From: an uncultured Dorea sp.
Lineage (GTDB): Bacteria > Bacillota > Clostridia > Lachnospirales > Lachnospiraceae
Direction: 5' to 3'
Length of the DNA stretch: 64,000 bases
Assembly: GCA_910584095.1 (NCBI GenBank)
Contig: CAJTYU010000015.1
Span: 7,603-71,602, forward strand
The notes beneath the pieces are model-generated. The model was not told where the DNA came from. It saw nothing but the letters and a program-made list of their open reading frames with translations, and did no database searches. Shown piece by piece: positions 41,891 to 51,560 of this stretch (the stretch's first letter is position 1; each line of letters opens with the position of its first letter). The position numbers were made by a program, and so were the translations under genes.

Positions 41891-42925
41891 ATGAAACCTT
41901 TTTCCAATATGGAATTATCATCCTTCTGCGGACAGCTTGCCCTAATCCTGAAATCAGGCATTTCTTCCCTTGAGGGACTTACAATTATGCTGGAGGATGC
42001 AGCATCCGCAGAAGAAAAAGAAATACTAGAATCCCTTCTTGAAAAAATGCAGGAAACAGGAAGTCTCTACCAGTCTCTCGACTCGGTTAAACTTTACCCT
42101 CCCTACATGCTTCATATGGTAGAGATCGGAGAGGAAACCGGTACTCTTGACGAGGTTATGCAGGCTCTGCAGAATCATTATGAACGAGAAGAAGCCATCA
42201 GCAAAAGTATCCGCAATTCCATTACATATCCGATGATCATGACAGGAATGATGGCTGTGGTTGTGGTTGTTCTTTTGGTAAAGGTTATGCCTATATTTAA
42301 TCAGGTATTTATTCAGCTTGGAACAGAAATGACCGGATTTTCCAGAATGCTGATGAATGTGGGCAACGCTATTAACCGCTATTCCCTTGCATTCGTCCTC
42401 CTCCTTGTGATCATTGCAATCATGGTCTTTTACGGAACCCGGACAAATTCCGGCCGCAGTCTCTTCCGCAATATCGGCTACAAGCTTAAGCTTACAAGAG
42501 CCGTTTATGAAGAAATCGCAGTCTGCCGATTTGCAAGCGGCATGGCCCTTACTTTAAGCAGCGGCTTGAATCCGGAACGAAGTATGGAACTTGTAAATTC
42601 CTTAAACGACGATCCGGTGTTCCAGAAAAAAATTGACCGGTGCCAGAGTCAGGTAAATGAAGGAAATGACATTTCACAAGCGTTGTTTAGTTCCGGAATG
42701 TTTACAGGCGTTTATGCCCGCATGGTCTCCATCGGCTCTAAAACCGGTACGATGGATCAGGTAATGGAGCAGGTTGCCGCTCTATACCAAGAAGATATCG
42801 ATAACCGAATGAACAATATTCTTGCTGTATTAGAGCCTACTCTCGTTATCCTGCTATCTCTGATCGTCGGCGTAATTCTTCTGTCGGTAATGCTGCCGCT
42901 TATGGGAATTATGTCCAGCATATAA
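41891..42925 (+). CDS. Type II secretion F / PilC-like platform protein
   Basis: A 344-residue inner-membrane protein with two T2SF domains (FCGQLALILKSGISSLEGL and FASGMALTLSSGLNPERSM), each preceding a hydrophobic segment, and a C-terminal segment ending in GVILLSVMLPLMGIMSSI. It is the platform for a PilT-type ATPase of the same operon. Length is slightly short against PilC (about 400), lacking part of the N-terminus. It follows the transglutaminase gene by 39 bp behind CGGAGG. Confidence 0.92.
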   Translation: MKPFSNMELSSFCGQLALILKSGISSLEGLTIMLEDAASAEEKEILESLLEKMQETGSLYQSLDSVKLYPPYMLHMVEIGEETGTLDEVMQALQNHYEREEAISKSIRNSITYPMIMTGMMAVVVVVLLVKVMPIFNQVFIQLGTEMTGFSRMLMNVGNAINRYSLAFVLLLVIIAIMVFYGTRTNSGRSLFRNIGYKLKLTRAVYEEIAVCRFASGMALTLSSGLNPERSMELVNSLNDDPVFQKKIDRCQSQVNEGNDISQALFSSGMFTGVYARMVSIGSKTGTMDQVMEQVAALYQEDIDNRMNNILAVLEPTLVILLSLIVGVILLSVMLPLMGIMSSI

Positions 42926-42942
42926 CAAAAGGAGCTTAAACC

Positions 42943-43275
42943 ATGCGTCGTTTTGAATACAAAAAAGAAACACATCATCCACCGAAGATACTTTTTTCTC
43001 TTTGTGTGTTTATTTTAATTCTCTTTCTATTTATACAGGGAATCTCTTCTCTGTCCGACAGCACGAAAGAACGTCAGAGAGAAAGTCTGGAAAATGCAAT
43101 CATGCGCAATGTCACATATTGCTATACAGTCGAGGGTGTATACCCCGAAAGTCTAGACTACATAAAGGATAATTATGGCCTGACTTACGACGAAGACCTA
43201 TTTTTTGTAGACTACCATATATCCGGCTCCAATATTCTGCCGGATATCACAATCATTGAGAGGGAGGGAAAATAA
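42943..43275 (+). CDS. Small single-pass protein of the pilus-like operon
   Basis: A 110-residue protein with a basic cytoplasmic N-terminus and one membrane segment (ILFSLCVFILILFLFIQGI), followed by about 70 extracytoplasmic residues with one cysteine, RNVTYCYTVEGVYPESLDYIKDNYG. The segment YPESLDYIKDNYGL recalls minor pilin or pseudopilin globular heads, without a clear prepilin cleavage site. The stop overlaps the next start as TAATG. No family is recognised with certainty. Confidence 0.7.
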   Translation: MRRFEYKKETHHPPKILFSLCVFILILFLFIQGISSLSDSTKERQRESLENAIMRNVTYCYTVEGVYPESLDYIKDNYGLTYDEDLFFVDYHISGSNILPDITIIEREGK

Positions 43276-43757
43276 TGCGTTTTCACACACAGCGTAAGCA
43301 TATGATAGATTTCCTGTTTTCTGTGGCATTATTTTTTGTGTTTGCCCTGTCGGCGCTTATTGTAATCCTTCTGGCTGCCAGAATTTATAAATCGACAACA
43401 GAAAATTCCTCCTTGAATTATACGTCAAGAACAAGCCTGTCCTATATCAGTGAGAAAATCCATCAGAGCGATCTGGATGGAGCCGTATATCTCGGAAATT
43501 TTGACGGATATGAAGCCCTTGTTATGGAACAGCAGATTGAAAATGTAACTTATTACACCTATATTTACGCCTGCAATAATGAATTGAAAGAATTATTCAC
43601 AAGCGGTAATTCCGGCATCACGGCATCCTCCGGGCAGACGATTTTGGAAATTCAGGATTTCTCTATAGAGCAGATCTCTGATAATCTATTTAAATTTTCA
43701 TGTACCGATAAGAACAATCAGCAGGCTTCCACAATGATTGGAATTAGAAGCCGTTAA
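43275..43757 (+). CDS. DUF4860-like protein of the pilus-like operon
   Basis: A 160-residue protein with one N-terminal membrane segment (LFSVALFFVFALSALIVILLA) and an extracytoplasmic domain, YTSRTSLSYISEKIHQSD, then VTYYTYIYACNNELKELF. It matches DUF4860 of Lachnospiraceae, found with type IV pilus-like genes. The start overlaps the previous stop, so translation is coupled. It resembles minor pseudopilins of the GspI/J or PulH/J kind in layout (inference). Confidence 0.75.
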   Translation: MRFHTQRKHMIDFLFSVALFFVFALSALIVILLAARIYKSTTENSSLNYTSRTSLSYISEKIHQSDLDGAVYLGNFDGYEALVMEQQIENVTYYTYIYACNNELKELFTSGNSGITASSGQTILEIQDFSIEQISDNLFKFSCTDKNNQQASTMIGIRSR

Positions 43758-43803
43758 CTATAGATAATTCTGTAAATTTACAAAGAAAGGATATCATTTC
43801 TTT

Positions 43804-44313
43804 ATGACACGTAGAAACAGAGCCAGATCTTCCAGCCTATTCCTGATGGAATTAATAATTGCAATATTTTTCTTTTCTGCTGCCAGCGCTGTATGTATAC
43901 AGTTCTTCGTAAAGTCACACTTATTAAGCCAAGAATCCAATGCGCTGAACCATGCGGTGAATGAATGCACCAGTACCGCAGAGCTTATCAATACGTCGGA
44001 CAGTATAGCAGACTGCCTTAATATGCTGATGAGGCTGTACCCAAACGGAACATACCCTAACACATATCTTTCTTCCACTGAAATCAGGGAAGCAGACGTC
44101 CAGATTTATTATGACGATACTTTTGAGGAATGTATCAGCCAAAATTCTTCATATATGCTTACTCTTCATCTGGCAAAAGATGATAATAAAGACGGATTAC
44201 TTATTGCAGATATTCAGGTGGCGTCCACAGGAACTTCCAAAACAAAAACAGTAATCTATGAATTGAATACAAAACACCATATAGCAAGGAGGACAGATAA
44301 TGAAGAAAGATAA
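43804..44313 (+). CDS. Pilin-like protein
   Basis: A 169-residue protein beginning MTRRNRARSSSLFLMELIIAIFFFSAA. The basic leader followed by a hydrophobic helix with a glutamate near position +5 (FLMELI) is pilin-like, but the glycine of the usual cleavage site is replaced by serines. The remaining 130 residues are extracytoplasmic with two cysteines near NECTSTAEL and ADCLNML. It sits between the DUF4860 gene and a second small gene, overlapping the latter by 14 bp. The cleavage by a prepilin peptidase is uncertain. Confidence 0.72.
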   Translation: MTRRNRARSSSLFLMELIIAIFFFSAASAVCIQFFVKSHLLSQESNALNHAVNECTSTAELINTSDSIADCLNMLMRLYPNGTYPNTYLSSTEIREADVQIYYDDTFEECISQNSSYMLTLHLAKDDNKDGLLIADIQVASTGTSKTKTVIYELNTKHHIARRTDNEER

Positions 44314-44833
44314 AGAACAGTCTTCTTTCGTAAATATTGGCTCTTCATCGCTTTTGATCGTATTTGTAATACTATGTCTGGCTACATTCGCAATTTTATC
44401 CATCTCCAGCGCGAAAAGCGACTTTTCCCTCAGTGAAAAGCTTGCCAAACACAAAGGACAATACTATGAAGCATCCTCAAAGGCCGAGGAAGTTCTAGAA
44501 GAAATTGATGCCGCGCTGGCTGATACGGCGTCAAAAAACAACTCTTCTAATTCTTCTGGTGATTTTATGAAATCGCCCTATATTGACGATGTAATAAAAA
44601 AGCTTAATGACGCACAGATTTCAGATACTGCGGTATCATGCAAAAAAACAGATAAAAACCTTAAAGTCTTTTATCAGATACCATTAGACGATAAGCAGAT
44701 TCTCAATATAGAGCTTATTGTTACCGATTATACAAAGAACGCAAACTATTACGCAATACAAAAATGGCAGGTCATTTCTACCGACACATGGGAAAACGAC
44801 GATACCTTAAATCTCATGCCGGTGATCCAATAG
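44300..44833 (+). CDS. Unknown single-pass protein of the pilus-like operon
   Basis: A 177-residue protein with a short polar N-terminus, a membrane segment (SSSLLIVFVILCLATFAILSI) and a hydrophilic extracytoplasmic domain containing GQYYEASSKAEEVLEEIDAAL, which recalls the PilX/GspK-like helix after the membrane segment. It starts within the previous gene and ends 14 bp before the ATPase gene. I do not recognise the family; a minor pilin role is inferred from layout. Confidence 0.65.
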   Translation: MKKDKEQSSFVNIGSSSLLIVFVILCLATFAILSISSAKSDFSLSEKLAKHKGQYYEASSKAEEVLEEIDAALADTASKNNSSNSSGDFMKSPYIDDVIKKLNDAQISDTAVSCKKTDKNLKVFYQIPLDDKQILNIELIVTDYTKNANYYAIQKWQVISTDTWENDDTLNLMPVIQ

Positions 44834-44847
44834 AAAGGAGTTTTTAC

Positions 44848-45903
44848 ATGGATTTAATTAAGATTTTAGAGCAGGCCATAAACGAAGGGGCATCCGACGT
44901 ATTTATCGTTGCCGGCCTTCCGGTTACTTTTCGAAAAAATGGCGTAATCTGCCAGATTACAAATACAAAGCTCTTTCCGTCAGATACGGAAGCTCTGCTG
45001 ACTGAGATCTACGAGCAGGCCGGACAACGCGACCTGAATATTCTAAATAATTCAGGAGATGATGATTTTTCATTCGCCATTCATGGTCTCTCCAGATTCC
45101 GTGTCAGCGCGTATATGCAAAGAGGCGCCCTGTCTGCCGTAATACGGGTTATCACTTTTGATCTTCCTGATTTCAGCGAATTGGGTCTTCCGGAACATAT
45201 CATTCATCTGGGAGATAACGGTAAAGGCATGATCCTTGTTACCGGTCCCGCCGGAAGCGGTAAATCTACTACGCTTGCATGTATTATTAACCAAATTAAC
45301 AAGACACAGCATAAGCATATCATTACCTTGGAAGATCCGTTGGAATATTTGCACCGCCACAATAAAAGTATCGTGAGCCAGCGTGAAATTAATGTAGATA
45401 CAGAGAATTATGTGACGGCGCTCCGCGCGGCGCTTCGTCAGAGCCCTGATGTTATTCTTCTTGGTGAAATGCGCGATTACGAAACCATCAACATCGCTAT
45501 GACAGCGGCAGAAACCGGTCATCTTCTGTTGTCCACTCTGCATACCATTGGCGCTGCCAACACAATCGACCGTATCATCGATGTATTTCCAGCAAACCAG
45601 CAGCAGCAGATAGGCGCACAGTTATCAATGGCGTTGACGGCAGTTGTATCCCAGCAGCTTGTACCTACCGTAGACGGCAAGGTAACTCCCGCTCTGGAAA
45701 TAATGACTGTAACGCCCGCAATCCGAAATATGATCCGGGATAATAAAGTTCACCAGATTGACGGTATCATTTACTCCTCTATGAAAGAAGATATGATTTC
45801 TATGGACGGAAGCCTGCTTAATCTATATAAGCAGGGACGGATTACCAAAGATACTGCTCTGAAATACGCAACAAATCCAGAAATGCTGGGGCGGAAATTA
45901 TAA
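44848..45903 (+). CDS. PilT-type twitching ATPase
   Basis: A 351-residue cytoplasmic ATPase of the PilT/PilU group. Walker A is GPAGSGKSTTLA, the Asp box TLEDPLEYLH, Walker B SPDVILLGEMRD and the His box TGHLLLSTLHT. The C-terminal TPAIRNMIRDNKVHQI corresponds to the AIRNLIRE motif that marks retraction ATPases. ATG at 44848 follows AAAGGAG. It is the last gene of the operon, only 7 bp from the stop of the converging HAD gene. No PilB-type assembly ATPase is in the locus. Confidence 0.93.
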   Translation: MDLIKILEQAINEGASDVFIVAGLPVTFRKNGVICQITNTKLFPSDTEALLTEIYEQAGQRDLNILNNSGDDDFSFAIHGLSRFRVSAYMQRGALSAVIRVITFDLPDFSELGLPEHIIHLGDNGKGMILVTGPAGSGKSTTLACIINQINKTQHKHIITLEDPLEYLHRHNKSIVSQREINVDTENYVTALRAALRQSPDVILLGEMRDYETINIAMTAAETGHLLLSTLHTIGAANTIDRIIDVFPANQQQQIGAQLSMALTAVVSQQLVPTVDGKVTPALEIMTVTPAIRNMIRDNKVHQIDGIIYSSMKEDMISMDGSLLNLYKQGRITKDTALKYATNPEMLGRKL

Positions 45904-45910
45904 TTATCCC

Positions 45911-46735
45911 CTATAAACCTAATAAATATGTTTCAATAGCCTCCGCGCATCCATCGTGGTCATTATCCGCAGCAACCACGTCGCAAAGCTCCTTAATATG
46001 AGGGCGGGCGTTTCCCATAGCCACGGAAAGCCCCGCCTTCTTGAGCATCTCCGCATCGTTATCAGAATCTCCCACTGCAATCGTTTGGCTGATAGGAATC
46101 GACAAATATCCGCAAAGCTTTTCAAGTCCTGCCGCCTTAGACATATGCAGGGGCGAAAGTTCTATCGACGTTTCTTCCGAATACACAGCCGTTAATGGGA
46201 ATTTATCTAAAGTATCCATTAATTTATCTCTGCTTTCCGTCGATACCGAAAAAAAATTCAATTTTTCAACTGGAAACGGCTCCCTTCGGTAACTTGCAAT
46301 CATATCATCGTGGAGAACCGCCGTCCTCAGCATCAGTTCCTTATACTTGCCAAGCCGGAAATATTCCATCCGCATCACATCGCCGTATGTACACATATGC
46401 TGCCCATTACTTGCAATATAGATCATTACATCCCTTGTTTCGGCAATTTTCATCAGCTCCTCTACAAGCTCTGCAGGAATCGTCTGAGAATCAATAACCC
46501 TTTTTTCTATTGAATCATAAATCAACGCTCCATTTTCACATATATAATAACGGATATTCCTGAACTCCTCCTCATAATCCAGAAGCTCAGACGGGCTGCG
46601 GCCTGTACAGATAACCACTGTCTTTCCCCTCAGCACCGCTTTGTCAATTGCCGCCCTTACAGGCTCAGAAATAATCTGCTCACTATTTAAAAGCGTCCCG
46701 TCCATATCTAATGCAATCAAATTGTATTTATCCAT
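45911..46735 (-). CDS. HAD superfamily Cof-type phosphatase
   Basis: A 274-residue soluble phosphatase. Motif I is ALDMDGTLLNS with the nucleophile Asp, motif II VICTGRSPSELLDY and motifs III/IV KAAGLEKLCGYLSI and GDSDNDAEMLKKAG. The Cof/YidA type usually dephosphorylates sugar or cofactor phosphates; the substrate cannot be read from sequence. The start follows GGAGGG. It converges with the PilT gene with a gap of 7 bp and no terminator between them. Confidence 0.93.
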   Translation of the reverse strand: MDKYNLIALDMDGTLLNSEQIISEPVRAAIDKAVLRGKTVVICTGRSPSELLDYEEEFRNIRYYICENGALIYDSIEKRVIDSQTIPAELVEELMKIAETRDVMIYIASNGQHMCTYGDVMRMEYFRLGKYKELMLRTAVLHDDMIASYRREPFPVEKLNFFSVSTESRDKLMDTLDKFPLTAVYSEETSIELSPLHMSKAAGLEKLCGYLSIPISQTIAVGDSDNDAEMLKKAGLSVAMGNARPHIKELCDVVAADNDHDGCAEAIETYLLGL

Positions 46736-47091
46736 AAACTAATTCCCTCCCTCCGCAATTATAACACAATTTGTCTGCTTCGTCATACATAACTTTTCCG
46801 TCTTTCCATATTGCCGCAGCTTCTGCACTGCGCATCCATGTGCTTTTAATGCATAATGAGCCATCTCAAAGGTATCTCTAAGCGGTGATTTTAAGCCCGG
46901 AGCACGTTCTCCAGATCATCAGGATATTTACCGCTTTGATTCTTTTGAAGCTGCCTGTCAGATAAGGGTGTTTCAGACTTCATCCCCGGAAACACAAGCA
47001 AACCGAAAAACGATTTATAATCTTTTTCACTGTTACAGCAAATATGGAATCAATCTCTTTTGCAATTATCGAATAACCTTTTACTGAATTT
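46736..47091. other. Intergenic region without recognisable gene
   Basis: Short open stretches on the minus strand (for example 46906-46985) look like fragments but match nothing I recognise and are interrupted by stops. It separates the HAD gene from the sugar locus. No clear terminator or promoter is seen. Confidence 0.4.
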
Positions 47092-49530
47092 TTAATTCGA
47101 CAATCTTTGAATCATTTTAAGTATCCGACCCGCACTGCATCGTATCATTTCTTCCGATAATTTTCCTTGTTCATAAGCCTCACGGATATTTGCAGCATCT
47201 TTCTGATTTCCGGGCATAATGATATCATTTCCAGCAGCAACGCATTGCCATGGCACACTGCCATTTTCTGGAACAGTTGTATTCCAATCAGACATAATTA
47301 CGCCTTCAAATCCCCATTCTTCACGTGCAATTATCGTACAAAGCTCTCTACTATTAGCCGCATGAACACCATTGATTAAATTATAAGAAGACATCATAGC
47401 AATCGGCTTACTTTTCTTTACTGCAATTTCAAATCCACGCAGATAAATCTCTCTGAGAGCCCGCTCAGAAACACAAACATCCACCCCCATTCTATTATCC
47501 TCCTGATTATTGCAGACAAAATGTTTGATTGTTACGCCACATCCTCTGTGACTCTGTACCCCATCCGTCACAGATGCTGCCATGACCCCTGACAGAAAAG
47601 GATCTTCCGAATAATATTCAAAGTTACGTCCGCATAATGGATTCCTGTGAATGTTCATACCGGGCGCTAACCACAGATCAACATGAAATTCTTCCATCTC
47701 TACGGCAACAGCCTCTCCAAATTCCCGCATCAAACCTGTGTCCCATGACTGCGCCAATGCTGTTCCTACCGGAAATGCAGTACAATATTGATAATAAGTA
47801 TCTGCATTTTCATGATGTTTTGTTTCTTCCAAAAAACCATTCTCTAAAGATCCTAAAACACCGGCGCCATATACGGAATTCGTATCACAATCTACTTCAT
47901 AGCTCTGCCTTAAACGAAGCCCTGCCGGACCATCCGCCATAATCAAAGAACGTATGCCATACTTTTCTTCCAGTGTTTCTGTTGTTTCTCCGGCAGAACC
48001 AGGCACTCGAATTCCGGCCGATCCGAGAGTGCTGGCGCCCTGAGTAATATTTCCATACAAGAGTGGTATCATTTCTGTAACATGCTGTTCTTTTGCAAAC
48101 GTTATCTGATATGTATTATTCTTTTCTTCCTGCGGTATAAATGAAGAAATCGGAATCTTTTGTTCCTTTGTCTTCTTAAGCCATTCCCTTGCTCTATTCT
48201 TGGCAAATTTAGCTATGCCAAGTTCTTCAACAGATTCTTTTGGGGAACAGACTCCCTTTGTATGTTCCAATATCGTCTGCTGATGAACAGTAAACAATTC
48301 TGCAAGCTGCAATGACGCGGAATGATTCCCAATCCATATACCATATGTTCCGGCTTCTATGTACCATGCATGCAGCTGTTCCGAAAAACTGGCAAGATTT
48401 GACTGGTCTATAGATATTACAAGTTTTTGTTTTTCCTGCGGCTTTAAAGTGTTTGTCTTTGCAAACCCAACTAACCTTTGATATTCTTTTGCACAAATTG
48501 TCTGCGGTAATGTCACATATACTTGTACGACTTCTCGTCCGGAATATGATTTTCCAGTATTTGTCACAGAAACCATGATATCCATGCCTCTCGCTGTTCT
48601 CTGAAGCCCTTCATATCTTATAGAAAAATCCGTATAGGACAGGCCATAACCAAATGGAAACAATGGCTGTATACCGAAGCTGTCAAAATACCGATATCCA
48701 ACATAAATTCCTTCCCTGTATTTCTCCGTTTCTAAATTTCCATTCAAATAACCAAAACTGTCTGCTGACGGATAATCTTCATAATGCTTTGCCCAAGTGG
48801 CAGTCAATCTGCCTCCTGGCGCTGCGCGGCCAAACAAAACATCCGCAACTGCATGACCTCCCTCTTGCCCGGGAAGAGAAATATTTAAAACCGCTTTAAT
48901 ATTTCCGGCTTCTTGTAAAACATCGGTTAGCTCTATCGGTGACCCGACATTTAAGAGTAGTATAATCGGTATATCCGTCTGATCCAGATATAAAATATCT
49001 TCCCGCTCTTTTTTACTTAAATAATAGTCTCCTTCTATCTTCCGGCGGTCTTTACCCTCTCCCGCAATACGGCTGATCACATATACTGCTGCTGAAGCAT
49101 CTTCTAAATCTTTTAACATAATTTTTCGTCCGTCCGGCATGGAAAATGGATTGGCTGAATAAGCGTCAAATGGATTTTCTACATGCCTGGCATCTTCTAA
49201 AACTCTTTCCTTCCATGCAGTTCTGGCCGCTTCGTAACGATTCTTATAATCTGCAATCCAGTCTTCGCTTGTAATCACTGCGCCTGCCGTCTTTAAACCT
49301 CTATATATTGATATACTCTCTCGATTATTAACATCGCCTGAACCGATTCCTCCCTTAACCGTACAGACAGCGCCTCCGCCAAACAATGCAATGGACATTG
49401 GAACCTCAAGCGGAAGCAAATTTTCATTTTTTAATAAAACCATACCTTCGGCTGACGCATTTCTTGCTAATCTTGCATGATCAAGCTCCCGTTTGGAAAG
49501 CTTTGTTTTCAGTGTACCGCTATAATTCAT
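47092..49530 (-). CDS. GH3 beta-glucosidase with permuted domain order
   Basis: An 812-residue family 3 glycoside hydrolase in which the C-terminal domain comes first. Residues about 30-230 contain GMVLLKNENLLPL and the acid/base region RIAGEGKDR; a fibronectin-like domain follows (MVSVTNTGKSYSGREVVQVYV is interrupted here only for reading). The TIM barrel lies in the second half, with KHFVCNNQEDNR and the nucleophile Asp in GVIMSDWN. This permuted order is known from ruminal and clostridial beta-glucosidases. There is no signal peptide, so it acts on imported oligosaccharides. ATG at 49530 has AAGGAGG 14 bp away. Confidence 0.9.
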   Translation of the reverse strand: MNYSGTLKTKLSKRELDHARLARNASAEGMVLLKNENLLPLEVPMSIALFGGGAVCTVKGGIGSGDVNNRESISIYRGLKTAGAVITSEDWIADYKNRYEAARTAWKERVLEDARHVENPFDAYSANPFSMPDGRKIMLKDLEDASAAVYVISRIAGEGKDRRKIEGDYYLSKKEREDILYLDQTDIPIILLLNVGSPIELTDVLQEAGNIKAVLNISLPGQEGGHAVADVLFGRAAPGGRLTATWAKHYEDYPSADSFGYLNGNLETEKYREGIYVGYRYFDSFGIQPLFPFGYGLSYTDFSIRYEGLQRTARGMDIMVSVTNTGKSYSGREVVQVYVTLPQTICAKEYQRLVGFAKTNTLKPQEKQKLVISIDQSNLASFSEQLHAWYIEAGTYGIWIGNHSASLQLAELFTVHQQTILEHTKGVCSPKESVEELGIAKFAKNRAREWLKKTKEQKIPISSFIPQEEKNNTYQITFAKEQHVTEMIPLLYGNITQGASTLGSAGIRVPGSAGETTETLEEKYGIRSLIMADGPAGLRLRQSYEVDCDTNSVYGAGVLGSLENGFLEETKHHENADTYYQYCTAFPVGTALAQSWDTGLMREFGEAVAVEMEEFHVDLWLAPGMNIHRNPLCGRNFEYYSEDPFLSGVMAASVTDGVQSHRGCGVTIKHFVCNNQEDNRMGVDVCVSERALREIYLRGFEIAVKKSKPIAMMSSYNLINGVHAANSRELCTIIAREEWGFEGVIMSDWNTTVPENGSVPWQCVAAGNDIIMPGNQKDAANIREAYEQGKLSEEMIRCSAGRILKMIQRLSN

Positions 49531-49620
49531 AATTTTTACTTTTACCCTCCTTTTAATATGCACTCCTTTATGCAACCATTAAATTTACTATTACGGTTCA
49601 AAATTGAAAAGTAATATAAA

Positions 49621-49647
49621 AAGAAAGACTGCCACAGTCAGCTTTTC
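49621..49647 (-). terminator. Weak hairpin between permease and GH3 genes
   Basis: GACTG-TGG-CAGTC on the minus strand is followed by TTTCTTTTT. It may reduce but probably not abolish transcription into the GH3 gene. Confidence 0.4.
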
Positions 49648-49694
49648 ATAATTCAAAAGGCTTACATATAGCAGTCGTTTTAAAACCTGTTTTA

Positions 49695-50540
49695 TTACTC
49701 CTTTACACCGCCAAGTGTAACACCTGCAATGATAAACTTGGAAAGACACAGGTATACGATAATAATCGGCACTATTGCCACCAGAATCATTGTATAGATC
49801 TTACCCATATCAAAGTTCATATAATCGGCGCCTCGAAGTGTCGCGATCAGAATCGGAACGGTCATCTTGTCTTTCGATTGAATAACCAGAGCCGGAACGA
49901 AGTAATTATTCCAAGATCCTACAAAACTGAAAATCGCCTGCACCGCAATCGCCGGTTTCATAATCGGAAGTACAATCTGGTTAAAAGTCCTGAACTCTCC
50001 GCAGCCGTCAATTCTTGACGCTTCCACAAGTGACAGCGGAAGTGATGACTGCAGATAACTGTACATAAAATAGAACACAGCCGGAGACGCAATCGAAGGT
50101 ATGATCAACGGGAGCAGAGAATCATACATTCCCATATTCGTAATTAACCGCAGGAATCCCATTGCAGTCACCTGCGTAGGCATTACAAGAATTGCCATAA
50201 TAAATGTAAATGCAACTTTCTTTAGTTTAAAATTATACGCATACAGACCATACGCCGTTAATGCTGAAAAATATGTACAAATTGCCGCAGAGCAGCCAGA
50301 AACGATCAGACTGTTTAAGATACCCCTCAACATCGGAAAGGTTCCGTCATTGGCGACATTAGATAGATTTTTTAACAAATAGTTTCCTGGCAATGCAGAA
50401 AAACCTTTCTGCAGGTCTGCATGCGACCGTGTCGCGTTGATGAACAGGATATAGAAGAAAAACAAACACATGAATGACAGGATAATCAGTACAATATGCG
50501 CAACTATACTCCGTAAATGACTTGGCTGTTTTGATTTCAT
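49695..50540 (-). CDS. ABC sugar importer permease, MalG type
   Basis: A 281-residue membrane protein with six transmembrane segments and the EAA loop EASRIDGCGEFRTFNQIVLPIMKPAI near residue 190, which docks the ATPase. The start at 50540 has AAGGAGGGG 7 bp upstream; a longer open frame overlapping the previous gene has no signal. It is the second permease of a carbohydrate (CUT1) importer and lies 4 bp after the first permease gene. Confidence 0.93.
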   Translation of the reverse strand: MKSKQPSHLRSIVAHIVLIILSFMCLFFFYILFINATRSHADLQKGFSALPGNYLLKNLSNVANDGTFPMLRGILNSLIVSGCSAAICTYFSALTAYGLYAYNFKLKKVAFTFIMAILVMPTQVTAMGFLRLITNMGMYDSLLPLIIPSIASPAVFYFMYSYLQSSLPLSLVEASRIDGCGEFRTFNQIVLPIMKPAIAVQAIFSFVGSWNNYFVPALVIQSKDKMTVPILIATLRGADYMNFDMGKIYTMILVAIVPIIIVYLCLSKFIIAGVTLGGVKE

Positions 50541-50544
50541 AAAT

Positions 50545-51498
50545 CTATCCCCTCCTTTTCTGTTTTTTCGCTTTTTTCGCTGCTGCTTTCGAACCGTCCG
50601 GGTCATCATTATTTGTCATCCGATATACAAAGAAGCACAGAATACCGCTGACAATAAACAGATAGACGGACAACGCGCCTGCCATACCATAATTTCTGCT
50701 CTTCAAATGGCTGTTCAGGAACATAATCAAAGTCATGGAGGTACGGTCCGGAGTACCCTGTCCATTAGTCAGAATCTGCGGCACATCAAACATCTGCAGG
50801 CCGCCAATGATAGCTGTGATCAGCGTATATGCAAGAATCGGCCGTATCTGCGGCAGCGTAATGTAGAAGAACCGCTGGAAACTGTTGCATCCGTCCAACT
50901 CAGACGCCTCAAATACATCAGGACTGATTCCCATAATTGCAGCCATCAACATAATCGTTGAATTTCCAAACCACATCAGGAAATTCATAAACCCAACCAA
51001 TGATCTTGTTCCCAGCGCGGAACCCAGGAAATCAATGGGCTGACTGGTAAGCCCTATGGACATAAGAATAGAATTAACCGGTCCGTTAGTAGAGAACATC
51101 GTAAAAAATAACATCGCAAATGCAGACGCCATGATCAGGTTCGGCAGATAGATAACAACCTTAAAAAACTGTGTTCCGTGAATCTTTAACCTTGCATCTA
51201 CGAACCACTCCGCAAGTACCAGTGCGATCACAATCTGTGGGATAAATCCTATAATCCATAAGATCAGAGTATTTGCTGCATATTTCAGCATATCCGACCC
51301 CAGAAGGCTGATATAATTTTCCATTCCGACAAAATTCGGTCCGATCTCTTTAATTCCTGAACGGTAATATTCAAAAAAACTATACCGGATGGTATCCACC
51401 AAAGGAATAAAGGAAAAAATGAAAAAACTTACAAAAAATGGAAGAATAAAAATATATCCCCATTTTGAATAGTCAACTTTTTTATGTTTTGATTTCAT
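50545..51498 (-). CDS. ABC sugar importer permease, MalF type
   Basis: A 317-residue membrane protein with six transmembrane segments and the EAA loop EASELDGCNSFQRFFYITLPQIRPIL. It pairs with the MalG-type permease downstream and the lipoprotein upstream. The start follows AAAGGAATG. The C-terminus is Lys-rich and cytoplasmic. Confidence 0.93.
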   Translation of the reverse strand: MKSKHKKVDYSKWGYIFILPFFVSFFIFSFIPLVDTIRYSFFEYYRSGIKEIGPNFVGMENYISLLGSDMLKYAANTLILWIIGFIPQIVIALVLAEWFVDARLKIHGTQFFKVVIYLPNLIMASAFAMLFFTMFSTNGPVNSILMSIGLTSQPIDFLGSALGTRSLVGFMNFLMWFGNSTIMLMAAIMGISPDVFEASELDGCNSFQRFFYITLPQIRPILAYTLITAIIGGLQMFDVPQILTNGQGTPDRTSMTLIMFLNSHLKSRNYGMAGALSVYLFIVSGILCFFVYRMTNNDDPDGSKAAAKKAKKQKRRG

Positions 51499-51560
51499 AA
51501 ACTATCATTCCTTTCTGCTCCATATGACGCAGGGCAATCAATGCCCCGCGGTCATTTTAT

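Noticed and set aside
46736..47091. A transposase remnant between the HAD and GH3 genes
   Set aside because: No DDE or other transposase motif, no inverted ends; left as unassigned non-coding DNA.
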